Of a stretch of DNA of 64,000 bases, positions 34,673 to 48,418 are shown in pieces. Source of the DNA: Spongospora subterranea f. sp. subterranea (lineage: Eukaryota > Endomyxa: Phytomyxea > Phytomyxea > Plasmodiophorida); NCBI GenBank assembly GCA_049724395.1, contig JAUGWO010000109.1, positions 1 through 64,000 of the forward strand, given 5' to 3'. Below the pieces are notes generated by a model, which worked only from the letters and a program-made list of their open reading frames with translations, did not search any database and was not told the origin of the DNA. A program made the translations under genes and the position numbers. Numbering within the stretch: position 1 is the first letter of the stretch; each line of letters starts with the position of its first letter.

Positions 34673-35487
34673 ACGTGCTCGTCTTCGCCTTTGATCACGA
34701 TGGAGCGGGTTGAATTCCTCGTGTTGCGCCATGGCGAGAGTATATGGCTGCAAGTTCTTGGCCAGGCCAATGGTACCTGCCCATACCATGACCCCATCGT
34801 GATACAAGACATCAACGAAGACCGCCGCCACTCGCCCAGACCTCGCACACACTCCTGGAACTGCATTCGGCCATCATCAACACCCGAATCACCAACCGAT
34901 CCACGATCCCACCAGTGAATCATCACCAGCTCATCATCCAAAACCGCAGTATTACACGTGGCCGAGTTTCATACGATTACGACAGATGGATTCGGAAATT
35001 GATTGAGGCCGAACCACCCGATTTGGCGTCGTATTGGACTACAACCTCGAAGCGGAGAAACGCCTCGACTTAACGCTGCGCCCACGACGCACAAGATCCT
35101 CGAAGAAACGGACGGCTTACCCGCGTCGACGGTTGGGACTGATGCTGAGGGAAAGGACCGTTGCCGAGACTTCGTCCTGGGACCATTGCGACTACCGGAA
35201 CCGCTGTCGAAGGCGCCATAGAATCCAGCCCAACTCCAACATGACTACGCCATCGATTTCGGCTCAGATCCCTTTGTCGCTGAGAAACATCCCTGACTAC
35301 AGGCGCTTGCCGTTTTCCTGACTGGGACGATGCGACGCCTGGTGAGGTCGACGGACGACCGATGCCGATGCCGGGCATTGCGCCAGCTCGGGTCGACTCT
35401 GGACTCGCGACGCACTGGATTCCAACACTGATGGCGCTTGAGCGGTGATGCGATTTGGCCCAACCGACACCGCAAGGCCCAGTATAT

Positions 35488-35888
35488 ATGGCACGAAACC
35501 CATATGATCAAACCATGGCGTTAGAGGTTTTAGTCGATTTTATCGCACTTCCGCTGAGACTACCCAGATTCGCCAGAGCGTCACCAAAGGCTCCTGGTAT
35601 GCGGTAGACCGGTTCAATGACATCCCACAAAAGGTGGAACTTCCCCTCAAGTTTGCGAATGTTGCCTGCCGCCTCCGCTTCTTGGCTGCATTACGAAAGA
35701 CCAGCTCCATGGCGATATTCCTCGGGCACATCAAGCGCGATGCAATCCCGTTGTCTCCTCAAGTTGCTATCTGTGCCATAATCACTGGGAGCGAATTCGA
35801 TCCCGTTTGTTCTAATGTAAATGTTCAATGGCGCTCTCCAAGGAAGCCAATAGTGCGAATAAATTGTGGTGTGCCGGTCTGCAAATAA
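35488..35888 (+). CDS. hypothetical protein, uncertain model
   Basis: The ATG at 35488 (MARNPYDQTMALE) can be joined in phase to a frame that stays open to 35888 (SVTKGSWYAVDRFNDI, VELPLKFANVACRLRF). The required gap would be only ~32 nt with GT-AG ends, shorter than other introns here. No family recognised. Confidence 0.25.
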
Positions 35889-36824
35889 CGTGAGCAAGTT
35901 TCGTATCCGGTTCGGCAGAGCACAGACCTGATGCACATGGGATCTGAATACGGTACAGCATATCGGTTGTTCTAATGCCAATTTCAACCACAATATTGTT
36001 TTCTGAATTGTCCACTTTTGGACTCGACAATCGTCTCCGATTCAGATCTTATCAGAAGCTTATATCAATATTTCCATACCGCTAGATATTTGTCCATCGG
36101 CCGCGTACATTGAGAATTCGTCTGTTAGCTCGTAACAGTCTTCTTTTTAGGAATGGAATCAGAATGATCCAGAAGTTAGTGAAGATAGGTTCCAACTCTT
36201 CCACAAATGTAAAGCTTGGAGAACCTGCTACAGGTGAAGATCATCACTGCAGACAAACATATAGGTTTAGTGGCAATGAATATCTCCGACTACAATCGCC
36301 TAGTCCTTGCTCATCTGAATAGTTTGAACCTATCTGTACTAACCTCTGGAACATTCTGATTGAAAGAAGATTTCTCAGATGGACAAATACCTAATGTAGA
36401 GGACGGCCCAACCATGGATTGGCTACCCTAGAATGAATCATATAATAGGTTAGTGATGAAACCCAGTTTTGGACTCGCGGCGATGCGAATAACCTGAAAA
36501 CTGTTATTAGCACGCTTCAAGAGAGAAAACTCGGACAAGAACGTCCAATAGGGCCGTCTCGTTTACAGTTTATTGCCGGAGATGACGGGAATCTATCGCC
36601 ATAATCGCGTCACGACGCGTTTCCTCTTCGATATCGTGTACACGTCAGTGTACGTATGCATTACCCCCCCAACTGAGTCGTCTGTGGGGTTACGTTATGA
36701 TGGTGCTGACCTGTGTATAGTAAGGGAGGGGCCTTCTCGGTATCGAGATCTCCCACATTGACTTATAACATTATCATTCGAACACCACATCGGTGGTTTC
36801 ATTAATTCATATTCCCCGCCGTTT

Positions 36825-38658
36825 ATGGCGTCCAAACCTGTTTTGATCGCCCTCGTACTCGTGATCGCGTTAGCGTCAGCGGTCGACGCCAGCCTACGCA
36901 ACGTCAAGGTTATTCGAAAAATTAACCTTGCCGGGAATGAGGCCGCTCACAAAATCGGTGTACGCGTGAAGAACGATGGGAACGAACCTGCCCAACATTA
37001 TCGGATTGCGATCCCAAATCAACAGGCGGCGCGACTCGCAGAATGTATGCTGTACGATGATGATATTTCGTTCAAATCTATCTGTTCGAGAACGTCAGAT
37101 ACTTATGACGATGCCACGATATATGAAGTTGCTTTTCCACAGGCTCTACCGCCAAAAGAAACCGCCAAACTCTGGATTCGTATCGTTTTCACCCACTTTT
37201 GCCAACCGTATCCGAAGGCAATCCCTCAGGGAGCTTTGCCATATGTTAAAGTTGACGACTCGGCAGTCTTGCTTTCACCGTATAAAACGGATACGCAAAC
37301 GACCAAATTCAATTTGGGAACAAGGAACATAATATCGTCTACTGGTCCTAAAAAAATGCAAATCAACGATCGTATTGAGTATGGACCCTACGAAAATGTT
37401 GAGCCCTTTTCTTCGGAGCCAATATCTATTCATTTTATGCACGACAAAGCATTCGCGACGGTCACTGACCTCGTTAAACATGTTGAGGTGGGTTTTGATT
37501 GTCTGAAGGTATTTTGCTAAAAACCAATCAATTTCGTCACAACCAAAGGTATCTCATTGGGGCAATGTCGCCGTTGAAGAATCGTATTTGATTCGCAACG
37601 ACGGTCCATTGCTAAAGGGAGAATATTCTCGCCTTGATTACGACTCCGGTTCAGTAAGCACGTCTGGAGTCTTCCAATGGTTAGTCGCGCATCTTCATCC
37701 TCATGCGAAGGATCTTTACTACCGCGATTCTATCGGCAACGTGTCAACTTCTCGGATACGTCCTATGCGAGATCAGGTTTGGGCGTGCGGGTTTATCGCA
37801 AACAACATTTTGATTGGATTTTAAGGTGCGATTGGAAATTGCAACTCGGTTCCCAATTTTTGGTGGATGGAAAACCGACTTTTATATTGGCTACAATATT
37901 CCAGCGCAGTATGCTCTATACAGCGCCAAGGCTGGAGAGCGCAAGCGATTCGTCCTAAACATTCCGTTTGGCACAAACTTTGAAAGCCTCGTTATCGATG
38001 AACTAACAGTAAAAATAGTACTGCCTGAAGGTAAATATCAGCCACTTTTTGGGCATCTCACTCATACAACATTCTTTCAGGTGCGACGAATATCGCTTGG
38101 GAAGCCCCTTACAGTGAGGTCGTTGAGACAGAGCAAGGCCTTCTTCGTACATTTTTAGATACAATGGGCCGGCCAATGCTTGTTCTGAAGAAAAGAAAGT
38201 TGGGTTTTGATGTATCAGATATGACCGATCGCTAAATGCAACGTTTTTTTAGCGTTGTCAGTGGGTATCATGGCAACGATTTTCAAATCACTTACGACTT
38301 CGATGACTATGCCATATTGCGAGAGCCGCTGCTACTCTTTGCTGGGTTCTTCATGTTCTTCGTTGCCAGCATCGCCTATATGCGAATCGATTTATCTTTA
38401 AAGGTGTCCCGCAAGAGATCGTTAAAAGCGGCGACGCCAAAAGCAACATTCACCAATTTCCTGCACTTATGTGAAAACAATGTTGAAGATGCACGATTAA
38501 GCGCCGCGAAGCAGGAGTTTATTATCTCTTTATCAGATTCCGAAACAATGAACACTGTTGAGAGTCAAATGTCTATATTGTGGAGCCTGCGGCGTGAATT
38601 CCACTCTGAAGCATTCCAGGCGCAAGTTGCCCGAATCCGAAAAACTATCTCGTCCTGA
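36825..38658 (+). CDS. RPN1: ribophorin I, oligosaccharyltransferase subunit
   Basis: RPN1 (yeast Ost1) is a membrane subunit of the ER oligosaccharyltransferase that N-glycosylates nascent proteins. The start MASKPVLIALVLVIALASA is a clear signal peptide. Family landmarks follow in order: HFCQPYPKAIPQ (cf. HVLHPYP), IEYGPYENV, VSHWGNVAVEE across the first intron (37488-37548), GPLLKGEYSRLDYD, DLYYRDSIGNVSTS, PIFGGWKTDFYIGYN, LTVKIVLPEG and TFLDTMGRP. A C-terminal TM segment (LLLFAGFFMFFVASIAYMR) and a cytosolic helical tail end at 38658. Four introns of about 50-60 nt fit all frame changes. Length is close to animal RPN1. The neighbour PSPH follows on the same strand after ~200 bp. Confidence 0.9.
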
Positions 38659-38863
38659 TGATACTGAAAAATATATCTCATATTTTTGTAGTTCAAAATC
38701 AAGTTTTTTAATGGGCTGGTTGACCAATTATGTTCTCGACCTCCATGTTTAATGTGTGTTGGTTGACTAAGGATGCTTTCGGCCTCTCGATTTTGAATGT
38801 CAAGTCAAAGGGCCCCCTCAAGCGCAAAATCCGACGTTATTGCACTTATTGCGCAGTCATTTG

Positions 38864-39620
38864 ATGACCAGAACACCTTTGGGAAAGTGTCGAACTGTTG
38901 AGCTATTATCAGCCGCTGATGCAATTGCCTTTGACGTTGACAGCACTGTCCAGCCGCATGAAGGAATTGACAAGCTGGCAGAATATTGTGGGAAGCTAAT
39001 GGAAGTTCGACAAATGACTGCCGCGGCCATGCAGGGATCCATACTTTTTCAAGACGCCCTTCGTTTAAGGTTGGACATTATTCGCCCTAGTAAACAGCAG
39101 TTCAGTCATGTCGCTGGTCAATCTGTCCAACTTGTACCAGGGGTCGGGCAATTGATATCCATGTTAAAGGCACTAGAAAAAGATGTCTTCTTGGTTTCTG
39201 GCGGGTTCCGACGTATGGTTGATCCTGTTGCTGATCAACTAAATATACCATCGGATCATGTTTTCGCCAACGTCCTTCGCTTCAACGAGGATGGGTCATT
39301 CGGTTCATTTGATGAAAATGAACTGACGTCAAGGTCAGGAGGAAAGCGCAGAGTTTTAGAGCTGATTGCATCAAAATTCGGTTATAAGGTGATTGTTGAG
39401 TTGGAAGTAAAGCGGATTTATAACTCATTTTGTTTAGAATATGATAATGATTGGTGATGGGATGACTGATATGGAAGCATGTCCACCTGCTTCTGCTTTC
39501 ATCGGGTTTGGCGGAATCGAAGTTCGCGATTCTGTGCGGCAAGGGTGCGACTGGTTCGTCTACGAATTTCAAGAGATAATCGATGCGCTTTCCTCCTCCA
39601 ATCAAATGTGTGCGAAATAA
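38864..39620 (+). CDS. PSPH: phosphoserine phosphatase
   Basis: Catalyses the last step of serine synthesis, hydrolysing O-phosphoserine. HAD-family motifs are complete: FDVDSTV with the nucleophile Asp and the acid Asp, SGGFR (motif II serine), a conserved lysine in SRSGGKRRV, and MIGDGMTDMEACPP (Mg2+-binding acids). The substrate-cap region (HEGIDKLAEYCGK) matches animal PSPH closely. Exons 38864-39388 and 39438-39620 are separated by a 49-nt intron, phase 0. Length is about 235 residues; human PSPH has 225. The ATG at 38864 (MTRTPLGKCRT) is the first in frame near the conserved core. Cytosolic. Confidence 0.92.
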
Positions 39621-39906
39621 ACCCCAAAAAGTCATGATTGAAATCGTTTTCCTGCTCGGTCGTTCGGTAGCGCAGACGTGGTTCTACCACCTCAACCCGA
39701 TTCCGTTTTACTCCATGTGCACTGTCGAGTGTACTGTACGCCACTGTACGTAACCCACTCTACCATTATTTTCCGTACCGTGTTCCCGTAACATCTCGTC
39801 ACCAGTCATTTTGTGTACGATAAATGAACGGTGGTGTAGGTACATAAGTCACACCAGTCAGACCGTCCCCGTCGTTTTTGTTGTTTCTTCATTCCGGGAG
39901 GGGAAT

Positions 39907-40909
39907 ATGTTGGGGACCGGGCGACGGCACATCATATCGGCTTACAAATTGACTCGCCTAACATCCAATGCAGCTGCTCCTGAAGCCGCGGCACCATCGG
40001 GCAAGCTTTTCCAGCTATTTCGCTGGAACCCCGATGTTGGTGGCGAACCGAAGCTGGTCGACTTTCGTGTCGATACGAAAGAATGTGGCCCCATGGTTCT
40101 CGATGCGTTGATCAAAATCAAAAACGAACAAGACAGTACAGTAACGTTCAGGCGTTCATGTAGAGAAGGAATTTGTGGCTCGTGCTCGATGAATATCAGT
40201 ATATTGTCACATTTCGGTATTTCATCGCTCACATTTCAATTTTGACTGTTCAGATGGTTCAAACACATTGGCGTGTCTTTGTCCTATAACGGCGGGCGAT
40301 GCTCCGATGGTAGTTCGCCCGTTGCCTCACATGCCTGTGGTTAAGGACCTTGTTCCTGATCTATCTGGCTTCTACAAACAATATTCGTCTATTGACCCGT
40401 TCCTCAAGAGGAAGTCCAAAAATCCTAATGTCGCTGGTGAATTTTTACAGACGAAAATGGATAGGTTCGAGCATATTATAATACGGTATCCTCTGACAGG
40501 TTTTTAGAAAACTCTTGGATGGTTTATATGAGTGCATATTGTGTGCGTGCTGTTCAGCATCGTGTCCTTCCTACTGGTGGAACCAAGATAAATATCTAGG
40601 CCCAGCTGCCCTATTGCAGGTCCAGTATCTGGGCAAAGCATCACGTCTTGAGACCTGACACTTCTGTTGTGATACAGGCGTATCGCTGGATATCGGATAC
40701 ACGCGATGAATATACCAAAGAACGGTTGAAAGCTCTTGACGATCCTTTCAAGTTATACCGATGCAAAACTGTAAACGATTTTCTCAGCATATCTGCAGTA
40801 AATGACGTTCAATTTACAGATCATGAACTGCACAAACACGTGTCCGAAGCATTTGAACCCGGCGAAAGCCATCGCTGAGATAAAAAAGAAACTGACTACA
40901 CTGGAATAG
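39907..40909 (+). CDS. SDHB: succinate dehydrogenase iron-sulfur subunit, mitochondrial
   Basis: Complex II subunit that passes electrons from the flavoprotein to ubiquinone. Five exons are separated by introns 40199-40253, 40465-40507, 40620-40677 and 40771-40819 (43-58 nt), all phase-consistent. The N-terminus ([18 protein letters not shown]) is a mitochondrial presequence. All three cluster motifs are present: [2Fe-2S] [10 protein letters not shown] ... LAC, [4Fe-4S] [12 protein letters not shown], and [3Fe-4S] [17 protein letters not shown]. The end AIAEIKKKL is canonical. The [4Fe-4S] motif has one extra cysteine (CACCSASC) compared with common SDHB. Predicted length is about 265 residues, normal for the family. 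Confidence 0.95.
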
Positions 40910-41113
40910 ATAAACTCTTGGTTTTGGAATATGCAAATTATTTATGTACAAAGCGGGTGGATATACACTACAAATATTGAAAAGCCAATCTGTTCGCGTA
41001 ATGAACCGTCATCTCTCAACCAAGCTTTCCCCCAAAGCATTCAGGTGGTCGATTTCGTAACGGAAGTATGCCGTCCTTTTAGAAATTGGACATTTACAAC
41101 CCTATGACGTGGC

Positions 41114-43017
<1,904 letters not shown>

Positions 43018-44132
43018 TCGCCCTGGTCGATTAACGACACGATCAGAACATTCGTCTCCACGCATTGCCCCAGCAAATATTACAATGGCGATGCGGTCCT
43101 CTTACTGCGGTTCATGGATTGCCCCTGTTAATCTCAGGCGACAACCGACCAAATGTGCCGGTTTGACAAACTAGGGGCCAGGGTCGAGATGGACAACGCG
43201 CCGGGGGCGTCGTTCGCGCGCTACAACGAGGGAGTCATGGTTAGCGATCTGTTGTTATGACGGTCAGCGGTGCAGAGACAGCATTACATTGATGATCGGC
43301 TCTACGTGTAGCGATACACAAGGAGGATAGCGGGTTGGCCGCACTGATCGCGTGTTGTTGTGACCCACTGGGGTAACAATACTGTAACAATATATCAGGG
43401 GTTGCTGCCTTTGCGCCTCATTTGGGCCCACAATTACGTCACGGTCGGTCAACGGCAGTTGCGCCCCCTGACCAAGGGGATTTTGGGGTTGTCAGTGGAA
43501 ATTCGTCTTGTGCACGTTGGCTTTCGCTGGTGATCGCGCAAAGTGGGTGACAAAGCTGACAAGAATAGGAATATATTCGACAGGTCAACGCAGTTTTCGG
43601 ACCGATCAAAAAGTTTGCCCGCGGGGATGAGTTTGAGGCAAATCACTGTCGACCCGACAAAGTACCGTGTCGGGTTATCAGGCATCAATTTGAGTTTTTT
43701 GCCATGACGACCGAATAATCTTGGAATATTGACAAATCTGGACTCAACAACAAAGATTTTGTTCTGAAAACACCGACATATAGAACATTTAGATGCTGTT
43801 AGTTGATAGTTGCTTTTTGTTTTTTTTTTCAACAATGCAAACGCATTGAGTTAATCACGTCAGAAAAACTACCAATGGTATTAGAACCCCTCATTTCGTT
43901 ATGAAGTAATCGTCAAATGCGCTCACTTTGAAGAAAGCCGAATTGGTAACTTTTGCTCTTATAAAGCTTTTAAAACAGAACCAGATTCAAAATACTGTCA
44001 ATCAACTGCACATGTAATGTACCAAGTCAACAATCATTCATGCAAAGTTCGACCTTCTTCACTTTCAAGGTACAACTCATTGCCGATTGTGGTAGACGGT
44101 AGACTTCGTGTAGACTTCTGGTAGGCAGAAGA
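43018..44132. other. divergent intergenic region
   Basis: It lies between the demethylase (minus) and the Mdm35-like gene (plus). Short frames exist (e.g. around 43,150-43,260, GC-rich; 43,449-43,835 minus), but none has a recognisable domain. It probably contains both promoters. Confidence 0.35.
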
Positions 44133-44381
44133 ATGGCAGGCGGTAAGACACCGCAACGCCTTTTTTTGTCGATAATCCATTCAATGTCGGACCAGTTTGG
44201 AATCGATCTAGACCAGGCGGCATTAGAGGCTTCACAGTGCTCAGCTTGTCCGAAACTGAAAGCCCAGTATCAAAAATGCTTCGAATCATGGTTCCAGGAC
44301 GTCTATCTTAGAGGAGAGGCGACCGATCTCGCGTGCGTCGAAGAATTCAAACAATATCAAGAATGTGTTATTGTACAGTAG
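44133..44381 (+). CDS. twin CX9C mitochondrial intermembrane-space protein (TRIAP1/Mdm35-like)
   Basis: TRIAP1/Mdm35 partners PRELI/Ups proteins to shuttle phospholipids between mitochondrial membranes. The frame encodes CPKLKAQYQKC and CVEEFKQYQEC, both exactly C-x9-C, with CFESWFQDVYLRG between them, close to the family's YDQCFNRWF-x-EKFLKG. An N-terminal extension (about 37 residues, MAGGKTPQRLF...) is longer than in human TRIAP1 (76 residues total); the start could also be the internal methionine of MSDQFGI at about 44184. Folding by the Mia40 relay is expected. Confidence 0.8.
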   Translation: MAGGKTPQRLFLSIIHSMSDQFGIDLDQAALEASQCSACPKLKAQYQKCFESWFQDVYLRGEATDLACVEEFKQYQECVIVQ

Positions 44382-44589
44382 CTCTGTTTATCAGTTTTAT
44401 TGATTCGCGTACCAAATTCTTAACAATTGGTTTTAGGAATCTATCAAAGGCAAAGGATTGGCTGCTATTTTGGACGAGAAATTTTTTCAAAAATCTCTCC
44501 CACCGTCGTGATATTATATGACTACATTAATAATATTTGTAGAAAGCACTGGTTTAAAAAAAAACTCACTTTAGTTTTTAAAGTTCAGA

Positions 44590-46761
44590 TCATCTTTGAA
44601 TATTGATTGTTGATGGCTTTTCCTTCAACCCTGTTTGCTGAAACACGGCTGAAATCACTATTGGAGAATACCTGGCAGAATGGAAAGAATCGGAAACGGT
44701 TGGAATGATTGATTCCTGGAGTGACGGTGCTACATGGCTGATGGCGTCGCTGATCGTGCATGTGCTCAACGACGGCGAATGGTACACCTCGAATTGAACC
44801 AGATTTTTCCATTGCAAGTTGGACTGGACGATCAAGTTATGAACTGCCTTCAAGGTATGTGAAATGACCATATTGACGCTAACAGGGGCAGGCGCCACAT
44901 TTCGCATCGTACATATTATTGATGCAAACGATAGTTCATCGTCGTCTTCGCCGTTACTCGCTACAGAATCAACCTGCAGTGACGTGCCAGCTGACACTGC
45001 AATATCCTGTTTCTGACAGACAGACGATCCTGTGTTATTAGCGACAAGGGCCAGCTCAACAGACGCATTCCTGGGAAGGCTCGAAACATGGATGAACACA
45101 ATGGTGGCATTCGGTAATTTTGATCGTAGCAGCTGCTCAATGGCTGTAATCTCAGACGAGTGATTACGCACAATGAAAACGGTACATCGGACGACGTCAG
45201 ACAGCTTGGCAAAGAACGTGAGCAAGATTGCTTCACAATGCTGAACGCTCAAGTCTGTTTGCTTGACCATATCATCTTCAAACTGAAGGGTCATATGCTC
45301 AGGATTTAATCCAATTGATCCTGGGCTCTTATCAGCTTTTCGAAAGCAACAAAAGACAAGTGATACCTGCCAAGTAAATCAGGTTTCCAATGCGAGTAGC
45401 CTGACTATAGGGTCCAATACAGCTGGGAGCCCATCGAGATATGCTCTGAACATGGAGAACTTGTCGTTGACCTTTATCCCAGAAAACCATCAGTCAATAA
45501 ACGCATACTCGTTGCAATAATTCAAGCGTACCAGTAAACGATGATAACTCCATACGGCCAAAAACGCCCTCAGGAAGTGTTGTCGCCACACAAAGCCGTG
45601 TTGGAGGGTTGCTAAGCTTAAAGTGCTTCTTGAATATGTCATTCAGTTCGCCAAATGCGGCGATATCGGACAGAAAGACTGACACGAAAAATACATCTTT
45701 GATAGAGATGGTATTCTGGGATTGCGCCAAAACCAAATTGGCAAACAAATCTTCCACAGATCGGCCAGAAATCGATACAGAAGAGAAATCGCCCCGAGTC
45801 AAATCATGAGCAAATGCCTCGGATATCGCATCAAGATCCTGTTTCCAGACAACGCTCTGGATGTCCCCCTGCGTCTGCAGGGCTTGGTCAGGTTTAGCGC
45901 ATTTCACAGGTAAGCAGGACTTTTTCCGAAACGCTTTGATGGCGTCTAACTCATCGGCAGATTTCGCTTCAGTGTGAAAGCTTTTGACCAGAAGATGGCC
46001 AACTGGGCAGACTGGATCGAATAGATCTCCATCAATAGTGCACTCGTCCAGTACGATGTGTCGCTTGAACAGCGGGCAATCGATGACAAACGTCTCATAT
46101 TCGCCTCCCTCGCCGCACGGATTGCATCCGATTGTATCGGCAAGTTTCAGCAGGTGCGATCGCATTGACTGTAGATCCTGTCCAATGTGTTCTGTGGGTA
46201 TCAGCCCGAGACATGCCGTTTTGATGATCACAGCTGTGATCCCTTCTGTCTAATAAAACATACATTAGGACTCAAACACCCCGGACGTGATCATGTACCA
46301 ACAATCATTTCGTCGTAAAGAACCCGTTGATCTCTTCGCCAAAGATATGCTAAAGATATCAAACCGAGCCGGGCGCAAACGTTCTCTACACGCAATCGCT
46401 GATAATCGGACAGGATGGCCCCGGAGCATACAGCTTCGACTTCAGGGTGTTTAGATTTGACGTCAGCGAGAAGCTCGTAAAGATCCTCGACTTCATCATG
46501 GACTTCATGCTGATAATCTAATGTTTGGCACACGGCCGTTCCACTGATCGGACGACGGATCAAGGGAATCTCCATGCATTCCGCGAACGCAGGAACAACG
46601 CTATGTCCAACGGTCTGAAAGCAATGACTATCCAGTTCCTGCACTGCCTCGTCCGTTGGATGCAGGTTAGCGAGACAGACGATATCGTGGCCGTATTTGC
46701 CACACTCCATCATGCAATACACGGAATCCTTTCCCCCGGAAATCAGAGCAACGACTTTCAT
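44590..46761 (-). CDS. DPH6: diphthine-ammonia ligase with C-terminal RidA-like domains
   Basis: DPH6 performs the last, ATP-dependent amidation that makes diphthamide on elongation factor 2. The start MKVVALISGGKDSVY carries the PP-loop SGGKDS; HPTDEAVQELDSHCFQTVGH, CQTLDYQHEVHDEVEDLYELL and EAVCSGAILSDYQRLRVE follow, then after a ~50-nt intron TACLGLIPTEHIGQ and CNPCGEGGEYETFVIDCP, all signature blocks. Two YjgF/RidA-like domains complete the protein, as in yeast Dph6: DVFFVSVFLSDIAAFGELN and, past further introns, APSCIGPYSQATRIGNLIYLAG. The frame ends at 44590. Introns lie near 46,305-46,245 and in 45,490-45,300. Length is about 690 residues. The methionine at 46761 is chosen because it starts the PP-loop domain. 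Cytosolic. Confidence 0.88.
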
Positions 46762-48160
46762 GTTGACCGATCGCGATACTGTAAATGAAAGTGATTTCCC
46801 GCTTCCGCCTGAGCGAAATTCCAATGAACTGCACTGCAGAGCAGAGTGGACGAAGGCCACGCTGAAATTCGCGGGAACAACAAGTCAGTATATTGCGCAC
46901 GCGGTTTTCAACGCGAATGGAAACATAAACCCGACAGCGGACACTAAGGTATCGTGTAATGTCGCCATCGGTTAGCTTGAACGGCGAGAATGGATGGGCA
47001 GATGTGCATAGTTCAAAGATATACCACAAGGGAGGCAGCGAGTCTGGGAACGCAAAAGTTCATCGCACGATTCATCGCCCCAGAGCACACTCGTCTCTGC
47101 CTTTCTCTATCTTGTTCTCGTTCGCCCATTGCAAAACTTGAACCAGTTCCTCACATCCCATTGGGTTTCGGATCGTGGATCTCACATTTCCTGACTCAAC
47201 TGGTTTAAGATCGTAAATCTCACATATCCTGACTCAACTTCTTTATGAGCTATCGCTTCATCTGCGAGGGCGCCATTATTTTACCTTCGCTTCCTGCCCC
47301 GCGGTCAAAGGGCACACTTGAGGTAATCCTCCCTCATATATTGCAAGTTTTTCGAGCATTGATATCGAAGTTTCTTCTAAATTTTTCCGACTGGCCCTGC
47401 TTGATCCCCGTTAATTTGATTTTGCCCTGAACCATGCAACTGTAAAATATTGTCCTTCTGCTATACAAATTTTCACTGGGTCACAATCTAGTTCTCCTGC
47501 CTCTTGATGCAATTTTTCAGCCAAGGTCAAAAAAGCTTCTTCCTGGATTTTGTTTTATGTAGCGTATATGCGACCAGAACATAATCGCCTAGAAAGAAGT
47601 TATTCGGTTTTCAAAGTATCTCTTCGTAATTTGAAAAGAGAGTTGTTGGTAGTTAATTTCGAGTATAATAATATTGTGCATCAGTATGTTTGGCGATGGC
47701 ACCTGGTCGTCGGTTGGAGCAACTGTACGGAGCGATTTTATCAGAAGACGTTAGAACAAATATCATGGTGGCCGTGTTATTTAGCAAAACCAATCAGTGG
47801 CGATGATTATATCAGCATTACCTTGTCCATCAGTCTTAATTGCCAAAAAGTTGAGGGCATCAGAAAAATTCTTTCGTCAATAATGTTCGGAAAGCTGGGT
47901 TTAGCAATTTGATCCTCATAGCCCAGCAAATTCTTTGCGCACAACTCAGTTTGAAACCCCGCCGACAAAATCCGCGGGGATGCGAGTTGAACAACTGGCC
48001 CAAATATGCAAAACTTGCATTATCACATCGCAATTTGTCCAGATAATCTCATCGCCTCCGACATTGTTTTATTTAGGAATCGACAGGGATAAGCTACACA
48101 ATAAAACTGACAGGTTGAACTCAGCAAGAATGATAAGTACTCTGCACTGATCTTAGCAGT
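46762..48160. other. interval without a recognised gene
   Basis: Direct repeats of CTCACATTTCCTGACTCAACTGGTTTAAGATCG type occur near 47,170-47,245. A plus-strand frame at 47,550-47,912 and minus-strand frames at 48,205-48,023 have no recognisable features. Confidence 0.4.
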
Positions 48161-48418
48161 ATGAACGACGAATTCAGTATGAAGCGCGATGGGTATGCGA
48201 CTCAACGACCCTCAACGTTGCGTAATTGCTCTATCTCGCGAAGGGGCGAGCCTTAGAGAATCTCGGGATTCCCGAGTATTTTTTCTGTCAAAGACCCTAA
48301 ACTCACGGATTCTGAACGTCAATCAATCGCAAATTTCCTATCGCAACGATCCGCCTTTGAATCACTATTAGCAGAACGAGATCTCATACATGGCGAGTCG
48401 ATCCATTCGCGAGAATAG
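48161..48418 (+). CDS. small hypothetical protein, two exons
   Basis: ATG at 48161 (MNDEFSMKRDGYATQRPSTL). Exon 1 ends at 48221 and a 72-nt GTAATT...TCAAAG intron leads to exon 2 (48294-48418), where TDSERQSIANFLSQRSAFE and LLAERDLIHGESIHSRE look like real helical coding sequence. The product is 61 residues, with no family recognised. The same frame would cross a TAG without splicing, so splicing is needed. Confidence 0.35.

Larger units (their letters stand above)
34246..36824. other. 2.6-kb interval with only weak gene candidates
   Basis: Open frames overlap on both strands at 34,300-35,900, and none shows a convincing domain. Two candidates are listed separately (34463-34672, 35488-35888). 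From 35,900 to 36,820 I see nothing beyond AT-rich spacer and, at the right end, the 5' flank of RPN1. A directly repeated GATAGGTAGAGGGCGA / TCGCCCTCTACCTATCGC pair near 34,350-34,385 forms a perfect hairpin. Confidence 0.4.

Noticed and set aside
34703-34745. Histidine-phosphatase-like start (MERVEFLVLRHGES)
   Set aside because: The downstream sequence does not carry the rest of the phosphatase fold in any spliceable frame, and opposite-strand frames are equally open; a 4-residue RHGE match is weak.
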